Position numbers and translations under genes: made by a program. This document shows positions 1 through 6,602 of a stretch of DNA of 12,204 nt, piece after piece. The first letter of the stretch is position 1, and each line of letters begins with the position of its first letter. Origin of the DNA: an uncultured Eubacteriales bacterium. Its GTDB lineage: Bacteria; Bacillota; Clostridia; Peptostreptococcales; Anaerovoracaceae. Under the pieces are notes generated by a model. The model was not told where the DNA came from, did no database searches, and was given only the letters and a program-made list of their open reading frames with translations. Location of the stretch: NCBI GenBank assembly GCA_900551415.1, contig URWB01000071.1, positions 1-12,204 of the forward strand, given 5' to 3'.

Positions 1-55
1 TCGAAATGCGGTTGTCCGCAAGGGCACGTGGGTTCGAATCCCACCGCTTCCGCCA
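1..55 (+). tRNA. tRNA-Ser (anticodon CGA), 3' part only
   Basis: This is the 3' portion of a class II tRNA cut by the window edge. Seen directly: position 1 fits T33, the anticodon CGA is at 2-4, and the 3' anticodon strand is 7-11. A long variable arm follows (TGTCC 13-17, GCAA loop, GGGCA 22-26). The T arm is GTGGG 28-32, loop TTCGAAT, CCCAC 40-44. The acceptor 3' strand is 45-51, the discriminator G is at 52 and an encoded CCA is at 53-55. The long variable arm plus G73 indicates serine rather than leucine, and CGA reads UCG codons. The 5' half lies outside the window, so D-arm and acceptor pairing cannot be checked. Confidence 0.9.
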
Positions 56-58
56 TCG

Positions 59-98
59 AAAAAGTCTGTAATCAAGCTGATTGCAGGCTTTTTACTTT
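59..98 (+). terminator. Intrinsic terminator after tRNA-Ser
   Basis: The arms 59-73 and 79-93 pair over 15 positions with two G-U pairs, around the 5-nt loop AAGCT. The hairpin ends in a run of T that continues as TTTACTTTTT. It starts 4 nt after the tRNA CCA and would end the tRNA transcript. The A-rich 5' arm means it could also work weakly on the other strand. Confidence 0.85.
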
Positions 99-308
99 TT
101 CTCAACGGTTTATCAGGATCATTTCCTTTTCCATTTCCTGAGCAGACGAGATTTTTTCTTTTACAGCCTAGATGCGCATGATAAGGTGCATATCGTAAAA
201 CTTTCTTCTCTTTTTTCTGCATATAACAAAGAATATAACCGTCGTATGCACCCTCGTTTTGCGCCCTCATTTGTGCGATATTCGAGGGCTGTTTTAGAAC
301 AAAATTCA
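99..308. other. Gene-free spacer, nothing recognised
   Basis: This AT-rich stretch lies between the tRNA terminator and the cassette promoter. Open frames cross it on both strands (for example from 81 on plus), but they have no credible ribosome binding site, are rich in low-complexity Phe/Ser/Lys, run into the terminator or tRNA, and resemble no family I know. I see no integrase remnant and no repeat of the tRNA 3' end. Confidence 0.5.
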
Positions 309-337
309 TTGGCACAAAGTATAACATTAGATATAAT
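309..337 (+). promoter_or_regulatory. Sigma-A promoter of the HTH/DUF3990 cassette
   Basis: A -35 box TTGGCA (309-314), a 17-bp spacer and a perfect -10 box TATAAT (332-337) predict a start near 344, about 30 nt before the ribosome binding site of the HTH gene. The box match and spacing are excellent, and the position directly upstream of the gene supports it. Confidence 0.8.
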
Positions 338-353
338 ATTTTATAGAAATATT
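335..353. promoter_or_regulatory. Candidate operator dyad overlapping the -10 and start site
   Basis: A perfect inverted repeat, AATATTT (335-341) and AAATATT (347-353), flanks the 5-nt centre TATAG. Flanking ATATA (331-335) and TATAT (356-360) extend the symmetry imperfectly. It covers the end of the -10 box and the predicted start. Because the downstream gene encodes an HTH domain, autorepression here is a reasonable inference. AT-rich dyads also arise by chance, so this remains a candidate. Confidence 0.45.
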
Positions 354-362
354 GTTATATTT

Positions 363-378
363 AAGAGGTGGCATTATG
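363..378 (+). promoter_or_regulatory. Ribosome binding site and original ATG start of the HTH gene
   Basis: A strong Shine-Dalgarno core GAGGTG (365-370) sits 5 nt before ATG 376. That ATG is in frame with the HTH/DUF3990 reading frame and supplies the missing first HTH helix (Met-Gln-Lys-Leu-Ile-Lys-Gln-Ile), but the frame meets TGA at 400-402. The next possible starts, TTG 409 and ATG 415, have no comparable Shine-Dalgarno. This is the main evidence that 376 was the original start and that the TGA is a later lesion. Confidence 0.75.
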
Positions 379-399
379 CAGAAACTTATAAAACAGATC

Positions 400-402
400 T
401 GA
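400..402 (+). other. In-frame TGA at codon 9 of the HTH/DUF3990 gene
   Basis: Counting from ATG 376, the ninth codon is TGA, flanked by Lys-Gln-Ile before and Ala-Tyr-Leu-Asn-Met-Ser-Gln after. HTH_3 proteins commonly carry Ile-Arg in this stretch, so CGA to TGA is the simplest explanation. Confidence 0.7.
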
Positions 403-408
403 GCATAT

Positions 409-1254
409 TTGAATATGAGTCAAACCGAGTTTGCAAAGCAACTTAATGTTACCTTTCAAGCCGTGAACCGTTGGGAGAATGGTCGTGCCCTGCCCGACAA
501 ATTAGCGCAATCAAAGATGTTTGATTTATGCAGGGAAAAACAACTCCCTGTTTATGATATGATTCTGAAAAAGATTACAGATAAATCGAAAGCAATGAAA
601 CTTGATTCAAACCGAGTACTTCTTTATCACGGTTCAAAGTCCGGTATAGAGGGTATTATTGAGCCAAAAAGCCGAAAGCAATGTGATTTTGGCAAAGGTT
701 TTTATATGGGAACAGATCCCGGTCAGACACTCACCTTAATTTGCGACTATGAAAAATCCAAGTTCTACATCGTTTCTGTAAGTACGGAAAATCTTGCACT
801 CATTGAAGTGCCGGCAGATATTGATTGGGCCATGCTTGTCGCATATCACCGGGGAAAAATGGAAAAAATAGACGGTACGCCTTTTTACAATAAGTATCGT
901 GATATGACACAGGATAAGGATTTGATTATCGGCAATATTGCCAACGACCGTATGTTTTTCGTTATCGACAACTTTTTTGTGGGCAATGTTACTGATATGG
1001 CTCTTGTCAACAGTCTTTCTGCCCTTCAACTCGGTAAGCAGTATGTGGTTATTTCGCAAAAGGGCTGTGACGCCGTTCGCATTGAAGCGGAGGTGGAGCT
1101 TTCTTACCTTGAAAGACTGTTTATAAAAGAAATAGCCGAAGAAAACCGTGCAAGAGGGATTTCCCTCGCCAACGATATTTGCAAAAATTATCGCCGTGAG
1201 GGTATGTACTTTGATGAAATACTCGACGAGGCTAAAAGCGGAGGAAAACAATGA
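409..1254 (+). CDS. HTH (Cro/CI-type) fused to DUF3990-like ADP-ribosyltransferase-fold domain; N-terminus broken by a nonsense codon
   Basis: The open frame encodes 281 residues from TTG 409. Residues 1-50 match the later helices of a Cro/CI HTH (QTEFAKQLNV, then the recognition region ending RWENGRALP). Residues 70 to about 228 resemble DUF3990, a family placed in the ADP-ribosyltransferase fold: YHGS at 73-76, DFGKGFY at 93-99 and IIGNIAND at 173-180. The rest is helical and charged. The Shine-Dalgarno-backed start is ATG 376, in the same frame, but codon 9 is TGA (400-402) where related HTH proteins usually have Arg (CGA to TGA would be one transition). The full protein would be 292 residues; today only weak reinitiation or readthrough could make it. 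The stop overlaps the next start as ATGA. By analogy the module could be toxin-antitoxin-like, with the HTH repressing its own promoter; that is inference. The gene is AT-richer than the operon beyond, suggesting transfer. It may be a pseudogene. Confidence 0.75.
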   Translation: MNMSQTEFAKQLNVTFQAVNRWENGRALPDKLAQSKMFDLCREKQLPVYDMILKKITDKSKAMKLDSNRVLLYHGSKSGIEGIIEPKSRKQCDFGKGFYMGTDPGQTLTLICDYEKSKFYIVSVSTENLALIEVPADIDWAMLVAYHRGKMEKIDGTPFYNKYRDMTQDKDLIIGNIANDRMFFVIDNFFVGNVTDMALVNSLSALQLGKQYVVISQKGCDAVRIEAEVELSYLERLFIKEIAEENRARGISLANDICKNYRREGMYFDEILDEAKSGGKQ

Positions 1255-1700
1255 ACGAAATTCAGTTAAAAATCTGTGATATTCAAGGAAGATTGTTTGA
1301 ATTATCTGCCGAGAAAAAATATGACAGCATCAATTTTATCAAGGCGTTTATGATGTCCAATGTTGCAAAGGAGCTAGATTCAAGCTACAACCGTATGCAG
1401 TGGGCAGGAGAAGAATATCTGCTTGAGGAAGTCGCCGCCGCTGCAGGCGAAACGCTTACAAACAATGGAGAAATATTCTCTGCGGATATGCTGTACTGGA
1501 TAGGCTATCTCTACCGTTATTGACATTATTATAACGGTGAGGACAGTGCAAAGATTTATAAGCAAGCCCCTGCCATGACGATGAAACGCAACTATATGAT
1601 TTTTCACACGATGGATCCCGTTCTCGCTATCGAGGACTTGAAAGAAATCTATAATCAAAAATTTTGGCGGTGCAATATGGCACTTGAAAATACCGCCTAG
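1251..1700 (+). pseudogene. Small partner protein of the HTH/DUF3990 gene, interrupted by in-frame TGA
   Basis: Start ATG 1251 overlaps the upstream stop as ATGA and follows a GGAGG Shine-Dalgarno (about 1240-1244), so translation is coupled. The intact open part is 90 residues (1251-1523) and stops at TGA 1521-1523, right after Tyr-Leu-Tyr-Arg-Tyr. The same frame then runs on for 58 codons to TAG 1698-1700 with protein-like sequence (HYYNGEDSAKIYKQAP, then NYMIFHTMDPVLAIEDLKEIY). I recall similar Clostridial hypothetical proteins with Trp at the interrupted position, which TGG to TGA would explain. The restored protein is 149 residues, soluble, with no membrane segment or signal peptide, and holds the motif MQWAGEEYLLEEV. 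I do not know its function. Position and coupling suggest it acts with the upstream ART-like protein, perhaps as antitoxin or substrate partner. It could survive as a shortened 90-residue form. Confidence 0.65.
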
Positions 1701-1719
1701 CGAAATTTCCAACATAATA

Positions 1720-1763
1720 AAAAAGCGAAAGCCTGCCGATCATCCAGTAGGTTTTCGCTTTTT
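1720..1763. terminator. Bidirectional intrinsic terminator between cassette and pnp
   Basis: The arms 1720-1736 and 1747-1763 pair over 17 positions with a few G-U pairs, around a 10-nt loop (1737-1746). The stem ends in a T run on the plus strand and an A run at 1719-1724, which is a U run on the minus transcript. It lies 19 nt after the last plus-strand stop and about 40 nt beyond the pnp stop, so it can terminate both convergent units. Confidence 0.88.
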
Positions 1764-1803
1764 ATTTTAGCTTTCTATATTCGCTGATTGCGGAGCCGCT
1801 CGG

Positions 1804-3921
1804 TTACAGCAACTCTTTTCTGGAAAGGTTGATGCGGTTCTGGTTGTCGATTTCTACAACCTTAACTTTAACCACATCGCCGACGTTCATAACGTCTTCG
1901 ACCTTTTCTACTCTTTCTTTTGCCATCTTGGAGATGTGCAGCAGACCTTCCTTGCCCGGCAAAATCTCGATAAATGCGCCGACAGAGCCCTTCGCGGTGC
2001 TGAGGATTCTAGTCACGCGGCCCTCATAAACCTCGCCGACCTCGACGTCCTTCGTAAGAATTTCGATTTCGTGTTTGCAGGCTTCCGCCTTTTCGCCATC
2101 TGTGCCGTAGATGGAAACCAGACCGTCATCGTTGATGTCGATCTTCACATCGTACTTCTCAACCAGCCCGTTGATGGTTTCACCGCCCTTGCCGATGACC
2201 ACGCGGATCTTGTCCGGATTGATCATCATCGACATCGCGCGCGGCGCCCACTTGGACAGCTCCGGACGCGGCGCAGGCAGTTCCTCGAGCATCTTGCCCA
2301 TGATGAACATTCTGCCCTCCTTGGCCTGTCTGAGCGCTTTTTCGAGAATATCTCTGGATAAACCATGCACCTTGATATCCATTTGGATCGCGGTCACGCC
2401 GGCCTCGGTGCCGGTAACTTTAAAGTCCATATCGCCGAGGAAGTCTTCCATGCCCTGAATATCACTTAAGATTGCGAATTCGGAGCTGCCGTCTTCCTTG
2501 ACTCTTTCAATCAGACCCATCGCGATGCCCGCGACCGGTCTGGTAATCGGTACGCCGGCATCCATCAGCGCCAGGCAGGAGCCGCAGGTGGAGCCCATGG
2601 AAGTCGAACCGTTAGAGGATAAAACTTCGGATACCACGCGGATCGCGTACGGGAATTCTTCGACCGGAGGCAGAACCGGAATCAAGGCTCTCTCCGCGAG
2701 CGCGCCGTGACCGATTTCACGACGTCCCGGACTTCTGGAGGTCTTCGCCTCGCCGACCGAGTAACCAGGGAAATTGTAGTGGTGCATGTACCTCTTGGAG
2801 GTCTGCTCGGTGATGCCGTCGATGGTCTGCGCCTCACTGGCAGGCGCCAGCGTGCAGACGGACATGACCTGTGTTTGTCCTCTCTTGAAGAGTCCGCTGC
2901 CGTGTGTTCTCGGGAGCAGGCTGCTTTCGCACCAAATCGGTCTAATCTCGTCGAGCTTTCTGTTGTCCGGACGGATGCCCTCGTCGAGGATCATCGCGCG
3001 GACGGTTTCCTTCGTAATATTATAGAGTACGGAGTCGATATCCTTGGCACCCTCCGGATAAATTTCCGCAAAATGCTCCTTGGTCTCATCTTCAACTGCG
3101 TCCATGTTCTCAAGTCTTTCCAACTTATCCGGCGTCTGAATTGCTTCTCGCATCTTCGGCGCCGCGTAAGCGCGCACTGCCTCGTCGATCTCAGCCAGCG
3201 GCTTATAGAGTTCTACATCCTGCTTCGGCTTGCCGACTTCCTTGACGACTTCTTCGATGAATTCCACGAGTTCCTTGATTTCCTCATGCGCGAACAGAAT
3301 CGCGTCGAGCATTTCCATTTCCGGTACTTCACTCGCGCCTGCCTCTACCATCATAATCGCTTCCTTGGTGCCGGATACGGTCATGTGGATATCGGATTTT
3401 TCCCTCTGCTCGAGACTCGGGTTGATGATCATTCTGCCGTCCACTCTGCCGACCTGCACCGAGCCGGTCGGACCGTCCCAAGGAATGTCCGAAATCGCCA
3501 GCGCGACAGAGGAACCGATCATCCCGCAAATCTCCGGTGAACAGTCGAGATCTACGGACATGACAGTCGCAACAACAACCACATCGTTATAATAGCCCTT
3601 CGGGAATAACGGTCTGATTGGTCTGTCAATCAGTCTGGAAGTCAGAATCGCGTGCTCGGATGGTCTGCCCTCTCTCTTAATAAATCCGCCCGGAATCTTT
3701 CCCGCGGCGTACATTCTTTCTTCATAATCCACGCTCAGCGGGAAAAAGTCGATGTCCGGCTTCGGTTCTTTGGACGCGCAGACAGTAACATTCACGACCG
3801 TATCGCCGTATCTGACCATAACCTGTCCGTTTGCCTGCTCACAAACCTTGCCGATTTCCAGCTGCAGGAGTCTGCCTCCCAGAGCGGTTCTGAATACTCT
3901 GTAATCTTCAAATCTTGCCAT
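1804..3921 (-). CDS. pnp: Polyribonucleotide nucleotidyltransferase (PNPase)
   Basis: This 705-residue PNPase is a cytosolic phosphorolytic 3'-to-5' exoribonuclease that releases nucleoside diphosphates and can add tails in reverse; it acts as a trimer. Domain order is complete: RNase PH domain 1 (about 10-140), helical linker, RNase PH domain 2 (about 315-535, with the RTHGSGLFKRGQTQV motif), KH domain (about 563-625, with the GKGG loop near 577-580), and S1 domain (629 to the end). It ends straight after S1, without the acidic tail some homologues have. I chose ATG 3921 because it opens the conserved MARFEDYRVF. TTG 3930 is in frame and closer to the AGGAGG (3 nt, against 12 nt for the ATG); neither spacing is ideal. 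It follows rpsO, the standard arrangement, behind a hairpin terminator, so it probably depends on readthrough or its own leader. Confidence 0.97.
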   Translation of the reverse strand: MARFEDYRVFRTALGGRLLQLEIGKVCEQANGQVMVRYGDTVVNVTVCASKEPKPDIDFFPLSVDYEERMYAAGKIPGGFIKREGRPSEHAILTSRLIDRPIRPLFPKGYYNDVVVVATVMSVDLDCSPEICGMIGSSVALAISDIPWDGPTGSVQVGRVDGRMIINPSLEQREKSDIHMTVSGTKEAIMMVEAGASEVPEMEMLDAILFAHEEIKELVEFIEEVVKEVGKPKQDVELYKPLAEIDEAVRAYAAPKMREAIQTPDKLERLENMDAVEDETKEHFAEIYPEGAKDIDSVLYNITKETVRAMILDEGIRPDNRKLDEIRPIWCESSLLPRTHGSGLFKRGQTQVMSVCTLAPASEAQTIDGITEQTSKRYMHHYNFPGYSVGEAKTSRSPGRREIGHGALAERALIPVLPPVEEFPYAIRVVSEVLSSNGSTSMGSTCGSCLALMDAGVPITRPVAGIAMGLIERVKEDGSSEFAILSDIQGMEDFLGDMDFKVTGTEAGVTAIQMDIKVHGLSRDILEKALRQAKEGRMFIMGKMLEELPAPRPELSKWAPRAMSMMINPDKIRVVIGKGGETINGLVEKYDVKIDINDDGLVSIYGTDGEKAEACKHEIEILTKDVEVGEVYEGRVTRILSTAKGSVGAFIEILPGKEGLLHISKMAKERVEKVEDVMNVGDVVKVKVVEIDNQNRINLSRKELL

Positions 3922-3974
3922 AATTAACAACTACCTCCTGTTAATTTTCGTCTTTCGTATATATTGATTGTCTT

Positions 3975-4028
3975 GCACCCCCGAGAAAATCCACAAGCCG
4001 CAGGCTTCTTCCCTTCGCGAAGGGATGC
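3975..4028 (-). promoter_or_regulatory. Structured pnp leader with two hairpins
   Basis: Between the rpsO terminator and pnp, TCCCTTCGCGAAGGGA (4010-4025) is a perfect 16-bp palindrome, and AAGCC/GGCTT (3995-3999 and 4003-4007) forms a second small hairpin. GCACCCC at 3975-3981 can also pair with GGGATGC at 4022-4028, with one G-U, competing with the palindrome. In E. coli the pnp leader hairpin is an RNase III target used in PNPase autoregulation. A similar role here is inference, and a scattered genomic palindrome repeat is an alternative. Confidence 0.4.
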
Positions 4029-4029
4029 T

Positions 4030-4064
4030 AAAAAATAAGCGGGGTTTTGATTGTGCCCCGCTTA
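4030..4064 (-). terminator. Intrinsic terminator after rpsO
   Basis: AAGCGGGG (4037-4044) pairs with CCCCGCTT (4056-4063), plus one A-T pair, around an 11-nt loop. On the minus strand a run of U follows (complement of 4030-4035). It lies 22 nt beyond the rpsO stop and would end or attenuate the rpsO transcript before pnp. Confidence 0.8.
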
Positions 4065-4085
4065 AATCCACAGTAAATTGAAAAC

Positions 4086-4352
4086 CTACTTTCTTAATCC
4101 TAAACGAGCGATCAGAGTTCTGTATCTCTCCAAATCATTGTCCTTCAGGTATGCAAGAAGGTTTCTTCTCTGACCTACCATCTTTAACAGACCTCTTCTG
4201 GAGTGGTGGTCCTTCTTATGTTCTTTGAGGTGTTCATTCAAGTCGTTGATTCTGTAGGTCAGAATCGCGATCTGAACCTCCGGAGAACCGGTATCTCCCT
4301 CTTTTAACTGATAATCTTTGATGATCTGCTGTTTGATTTCCTTTGTAATCAT
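4086..4352 (-). CDS. rpsO: 30S ribosomal protein uS15
   Basis: The 88-residue product is the normal length for uS15, a primary 16S rRNA-binding protein of the 30S platform that helps bind S6/S18 and forms a bridge to the 50S. The family signatures are clear: TGSPEVQIA at 21-29, then LTYRINDLNEHLKEHKKD and HSRRGLLKMVGQRRNLLAYL. The start ATG follows AAGGAG (4360-4365) with 7-nt spacing. It has its own promoter 92 nt upstream and a structured leader, which suits the S15 autoregulation known in several bacteria. A terminator follows before pnp. Confidence 0.98.
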   Translation of the reverse strand: MITKEIKQQIIKDYQLKEGDTGSPEVQIAILTYRINDLNEHLKEHKKDHHSRRGLLKMVGQRRNLLAYLKDNDLERYRTLIARLGLRK

Positions 4353-4379
4353 GTTCTTTCTCCTTTTTTGATATTCGCC

Positions 4380-4421
4380 TGCTGCCGAGCCTGGCGTCAG
4401 AGTCCTCGCGCAAGCGCAGCA
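4380..4421 (-). promoter_or_regulatory. Structured rpsO leader, possible S15 autoregulatory site
   Basis: In the untranslated leader, TGCTGC (4380-4385) pairs with GCAGCA (4416-4421), and the adjoining CGAG (4386-4389) pairs with CTCG (4405-4408). This leaves a one-sided 7-nt bulge and a 15-nt loop. The hairpin lies between the promoter and the Shine-Dalgarno. S15 is known to repress its own mRNA through differing leader structures in several bacterial groups. I cannot match this one to a described class, so the role is inference. Confidence 0.4.
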
Positions 4422-4443
4422 TAGGTATTTTTTCTAACAATTT

Positions 4444-4472
4444 ATACTACCACAACGCGCCGGTTTCGTCAA
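4444..4472 (-). promoter_or_regulatory. Sigma-A promoter of rpsO (and pnp)
   Basis: On the minus strand, -35 TTGACG (4467-4472), a 17-bp spacer and -10 TAGTAT (4444-4449) are followed by an AT-rich stretch. The predicted start near 4437 leaves a leader of about 85 nt. It lies in the 162-nt gap between ribF and rpsO, the largest gap in the operon. Confidence 0.8.
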
Positions 4473-4514
4473 TCGTTTTTCATGAAATCTCACATTTTCC
4501 GCACGATTCCCTGC

Positions 4515-5441
4515 TTATGGGATTTGGTGGAACGCTTTTGCCTCGCGGCAGTCCTTCGCGATCTGCGCGGAGAGCTCTTCGATTCCGCCGAACTTCACCT
4601 CATCACGAGTCTTTTTGATGAATTCAACCTTGATCATCTTGCCGTAGAGCTCCTTGTCAAAGTTAAAAATATGCGTTTCCATGTTTTTTTTGAAGGTGCC
4701 GATGGTCGGCTTGATGCCGACATTGGTCACGCTTGGATAGCGTACGCCGTTATAGATGCAATAGGTAATGTAGACCCCGTTTGGCGGCGTCACCATGCTC
4801 TCATCGATCATGATGTTAGAGGTCGGAAAGCCCAGAGTCTTGCCGAGGCGGTTGCCGACCACGACTTCCCCGCCGATGTCGTAATTGCGGCCGAGGAATT
4901 TGCTGCACTCGTCCATTTCTCCCGCCATGATCAAGCCGCGAATCAGTGTCGAGCTGACTACATCGCCATCCACCGTCACTGCAGGCATCGCGTTCACATG
5001 GAAGCCGTACCTGGCCCCCAGAATACGCAGACATCGCACATCCCCCTGCCCGCGATAGCCAAAATGATAGTTAAAGCCGCAGAACAGCTCCTTCGCGTGC
5101 ATGGCATCCACCAGAAGCTCCTTCACGAAGCGCTCCGGCTCCATCGTCATGATTCCTTCGGTAAACGGAATGTCCACCAGATAGTCTACGCCCATCTGTT
5201 CGATCAGCGCGGCCTTTTCCTCGCGGTAAATGATATTCTTGACCGGCTTCGCGCCCGGAATCAGATTCTTCGGATGATTGGAAAAGGTAAAGACGCAGCT
5301 CTTCAGACCGCGCGCCTTCGCTTTTTGCGCGGCGGCCGTAATGATCGCCCTGTGTCCCACATGTACGCCGTCAAAGTTGCCGAGCGCTGTCGCGGTTTCC
5401 GGCATGTCTTTGATTTTATCTAAACTGTCAAATACGATCAT
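4515..5441 (-). CDS. ribF: Bifunctional riboflavin kinase / FAD synthetase
   Basis: The 308-residue protein converts riboflavin to FMN and FMN to FAD in the cytosol using ATP. The N-terminal FMN adenylyltransferase domain shows GNFDGVHVGH at 21-30 and SSTLIR at 163-168. The C-terminal riboflavin kinase domain shows GFPTSNI at 204-210, PPNGVY at 219-224 and the ETHIFNFD strand at 255-262. Length and domain order are normal. Its ATG overlaps the truB stop as ATGA, with GAGGA just upstream, so the two are translationally coupled. No FMN riboswitch is visible, as expected inside this operon. It is the last gene before the separate rpsO promoter. Confidence 0.97.
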   Translation of the reverse strand: MIVFDSLDKIKDMPETATALGNFDGVHVGHRAIITAAAQKAKARGLKSCVFTFSNHPKNLIPGAKPVKNIIYREEKAALIEQMGVDYLVDIPFTEGIMTMEPERFVKELLVDAMHAKELFCGFNYHFGYRGQGDVRCLRILGARYGFHVNAMPAVTVDGDVVSSTLIRGLIMAGEMDECSKFLGRNYDIGGEVVVGNRLGKTLGFPTSNIMIDESMVTPPNGVYITYCIYNGVRYPSVTNVGIKPTIGTFKKNMETHIFNFDKELYGKMIKVEFIKKTRDEVKFGGIEELSAQIAKDCREAKAFHQIP

Positions 5442-6496
5442 AATTCCTCACTTCTCAAAAAAACTTTGTCTGCCACCAGCTTTTTGTACTGGTGGTTATA
5501 AAAGGCGACGCCTAAAAAGCGTCGGCCGTCCGGCATCTCCGGATTTTTTTCATACATTTTGTACGCGCCGCGATATTCCGGCCGAATTTCAAATTCCGGC
5601 TCCCGATAGCGGTAGCGTGGATTCTCTGTGATCTCGCATTCCCGCAGGGCGATATGCCAGCCATCGGTAAATTTTCGCGCGGTCTGCGTGTCCAGCAGCG
5701 CGGTACCGAAATTTGTCAGCGGCGTATCGATCGGCCGCACCAGCTTTTCGATTGCCGCGAGCCCCTCCAAAGAGGCCGGCTCCAGCGTATATCGGCCGTT
5801 TTCCTTATAGGTCCTGTGACTGTACGCGTCAATGAGGGCATCCAAACTGACCGCGTCCTCGATGCGAAACGCGCCGCCGGCGATACGGCAGAGACTTTCC
5901 ATTGCCGCGCCGCAGCCAAGCGCCTGTCCGACATCTTGACAGATGGTCCGGATATAAGTCCCCTTGGAACATTCGACTACAAAGGTCACTTTCTTGACAT
6001 TGCTGTCTGCCGCAAAATCGATTAACTCGATATCCAGGCTGCGAATATAGACTCTGCGCGGCTGCACGCGATCTGCGACCACGTCGGTTTCTCCGGCTCT
6101 GGCGTAATCGTAGAGCCGGCGTCCGTCGATACGTACCGCGCTGTACATCGGCGGCAGCTGCGATATTTCGCCCCGAAACGGCATGAATGCCGCGCGCACC
6201 GCCGCTTCCGTAATGCCTGTGGTGTCGCGCAGCTCCAAAACCTCGCCCCAGATGTCCTGTGTGTCGGTTACCACGCCCAGTGACATGGTGCAGCGGTAGG
6301 TTTTAAAGTCCATGTCCATATATTCTGCCACGCGCGTGGCCTTACCGAGGCAGATCGGCAGTACACCGGTCGCCATCGGGTCCAGTGTTCCCGTATGTCC
6401 GATTTTTTTCATGCCGAGCAGGCGTCTGAGGTCACCGATCACATCATGTGAGGTCATGCCCGCCGGCTTATTGATATTCAAAATTCCGTCTTTCAT
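5438..6496 (-). CDS. truB: tRNA pseudouridine-55 synthase
   Basis: TruB isomerises U55 in the T loop of tRNAs to pseudouridine and also acts as a tRNA chaperone. The 352-residue product has the catalytic motif GHTGTLDPMATGVLP at 33-47 with nucleophile Asp39, then QLPPMYSAVRIDGRRLYDYAR and CSKGTYIRTICQDVGQ typical of the family. It is longer than the usual 300 or so residues. The extra length is a C-terminal PUA-like segment ending in RRFLGVAFYNHQYKKLVADKV. The start ATG follows GAGGGAG (around 6513) and lies 36 nt beyond the ancestral nrnA stop at 6533. The stop overlaps ribF by 4 nt. Confidence 0.96.
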   Translation of the reverse strand: MKDGILNINKPAGMTSHDVIGDLRRLLGMKKIGHTGTLDPMATGVLPICLGKATRVAEYMDMDFKTYRCTMSLGVVTDTQDIWGEVLELRDTTGITEAAVRAAFMPFRGEISQLPPMYSAVRIDGRRLYDYARAGETDVVADRVQPRRVYIRSLDIELIDFAADSNVKKVTFVVECSKGTYIRTICQDVGQALGCGAAMESLCRIAGGAFRIEDAVSLDALIDAYSHRTYKENGRYTLEPASLEGLAAIEKLVRPIDTPLTNFGTALLDTQTARKFTDGWHIALRECEITENPRYRYREPEFEIRPEYRGAYKMYEKNPEMPDGRRFLGVAFYNHQYKKLVADKVFLRSEEL

Positions 6497-6602
6497 ATTC
6501 TGTTGCTACTCCCTCGCGGGTTTTCCGCCGCCTCATTTTTGGAGGGGCGGCAGTTTTTGGATGCTCGCGAGCAACGCTTGTTCCAACAGGGCGCAAGCTT
6601 CG

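Noticed and set aside
28..55. tRNA-Ser 3' end as an attachment site of an integrated element carrying the HTH/DUF3990 cassette
   Set aside because: No direct repeat of the tRNA 3' end and no integrase are present in the window, and the cassette is bounded by the conserved operon. Adjacency alone is not enough.
56..275. Long minus-strand open frame running from about 275 towards the tRNA
   Set aside because: It reads through the terminator and antisense of the tRNA, which often gives spurious frames, and resembles no family I know.
81..446. 121-residue plus-strand open frame over the spacer and the start of the HTH gene
   Set aside because: It begins inside the tRNA terminator, has no ribosome binding site, is low-complexity, and overlaps the promoter and the HTH gene in another frame.
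1521..1523. TGA as a selenocysteine codon
   Set aside because: The position fits Trp in the surrounding sequence, no redox motif is present and no convincing SECIS-like hairpin follows directly.
2707..3540. 277-residue plus-strand open frame opposite pnp
   Set aside because: It is a shadow of pnp in GC-rich DNA with no binding site or recognisable domain. The same applies to the long plus-strand frames opposite ribF and infB (4482-5423, 8489-9970, 9742-10656).
3931..3975. Independent promoter for pnp in the rpsO-pnp gap
   Set aside because: A TATATA-like -10 exists near 3958-3963, but no acceptable -35 lies 16-18 bp upstream.
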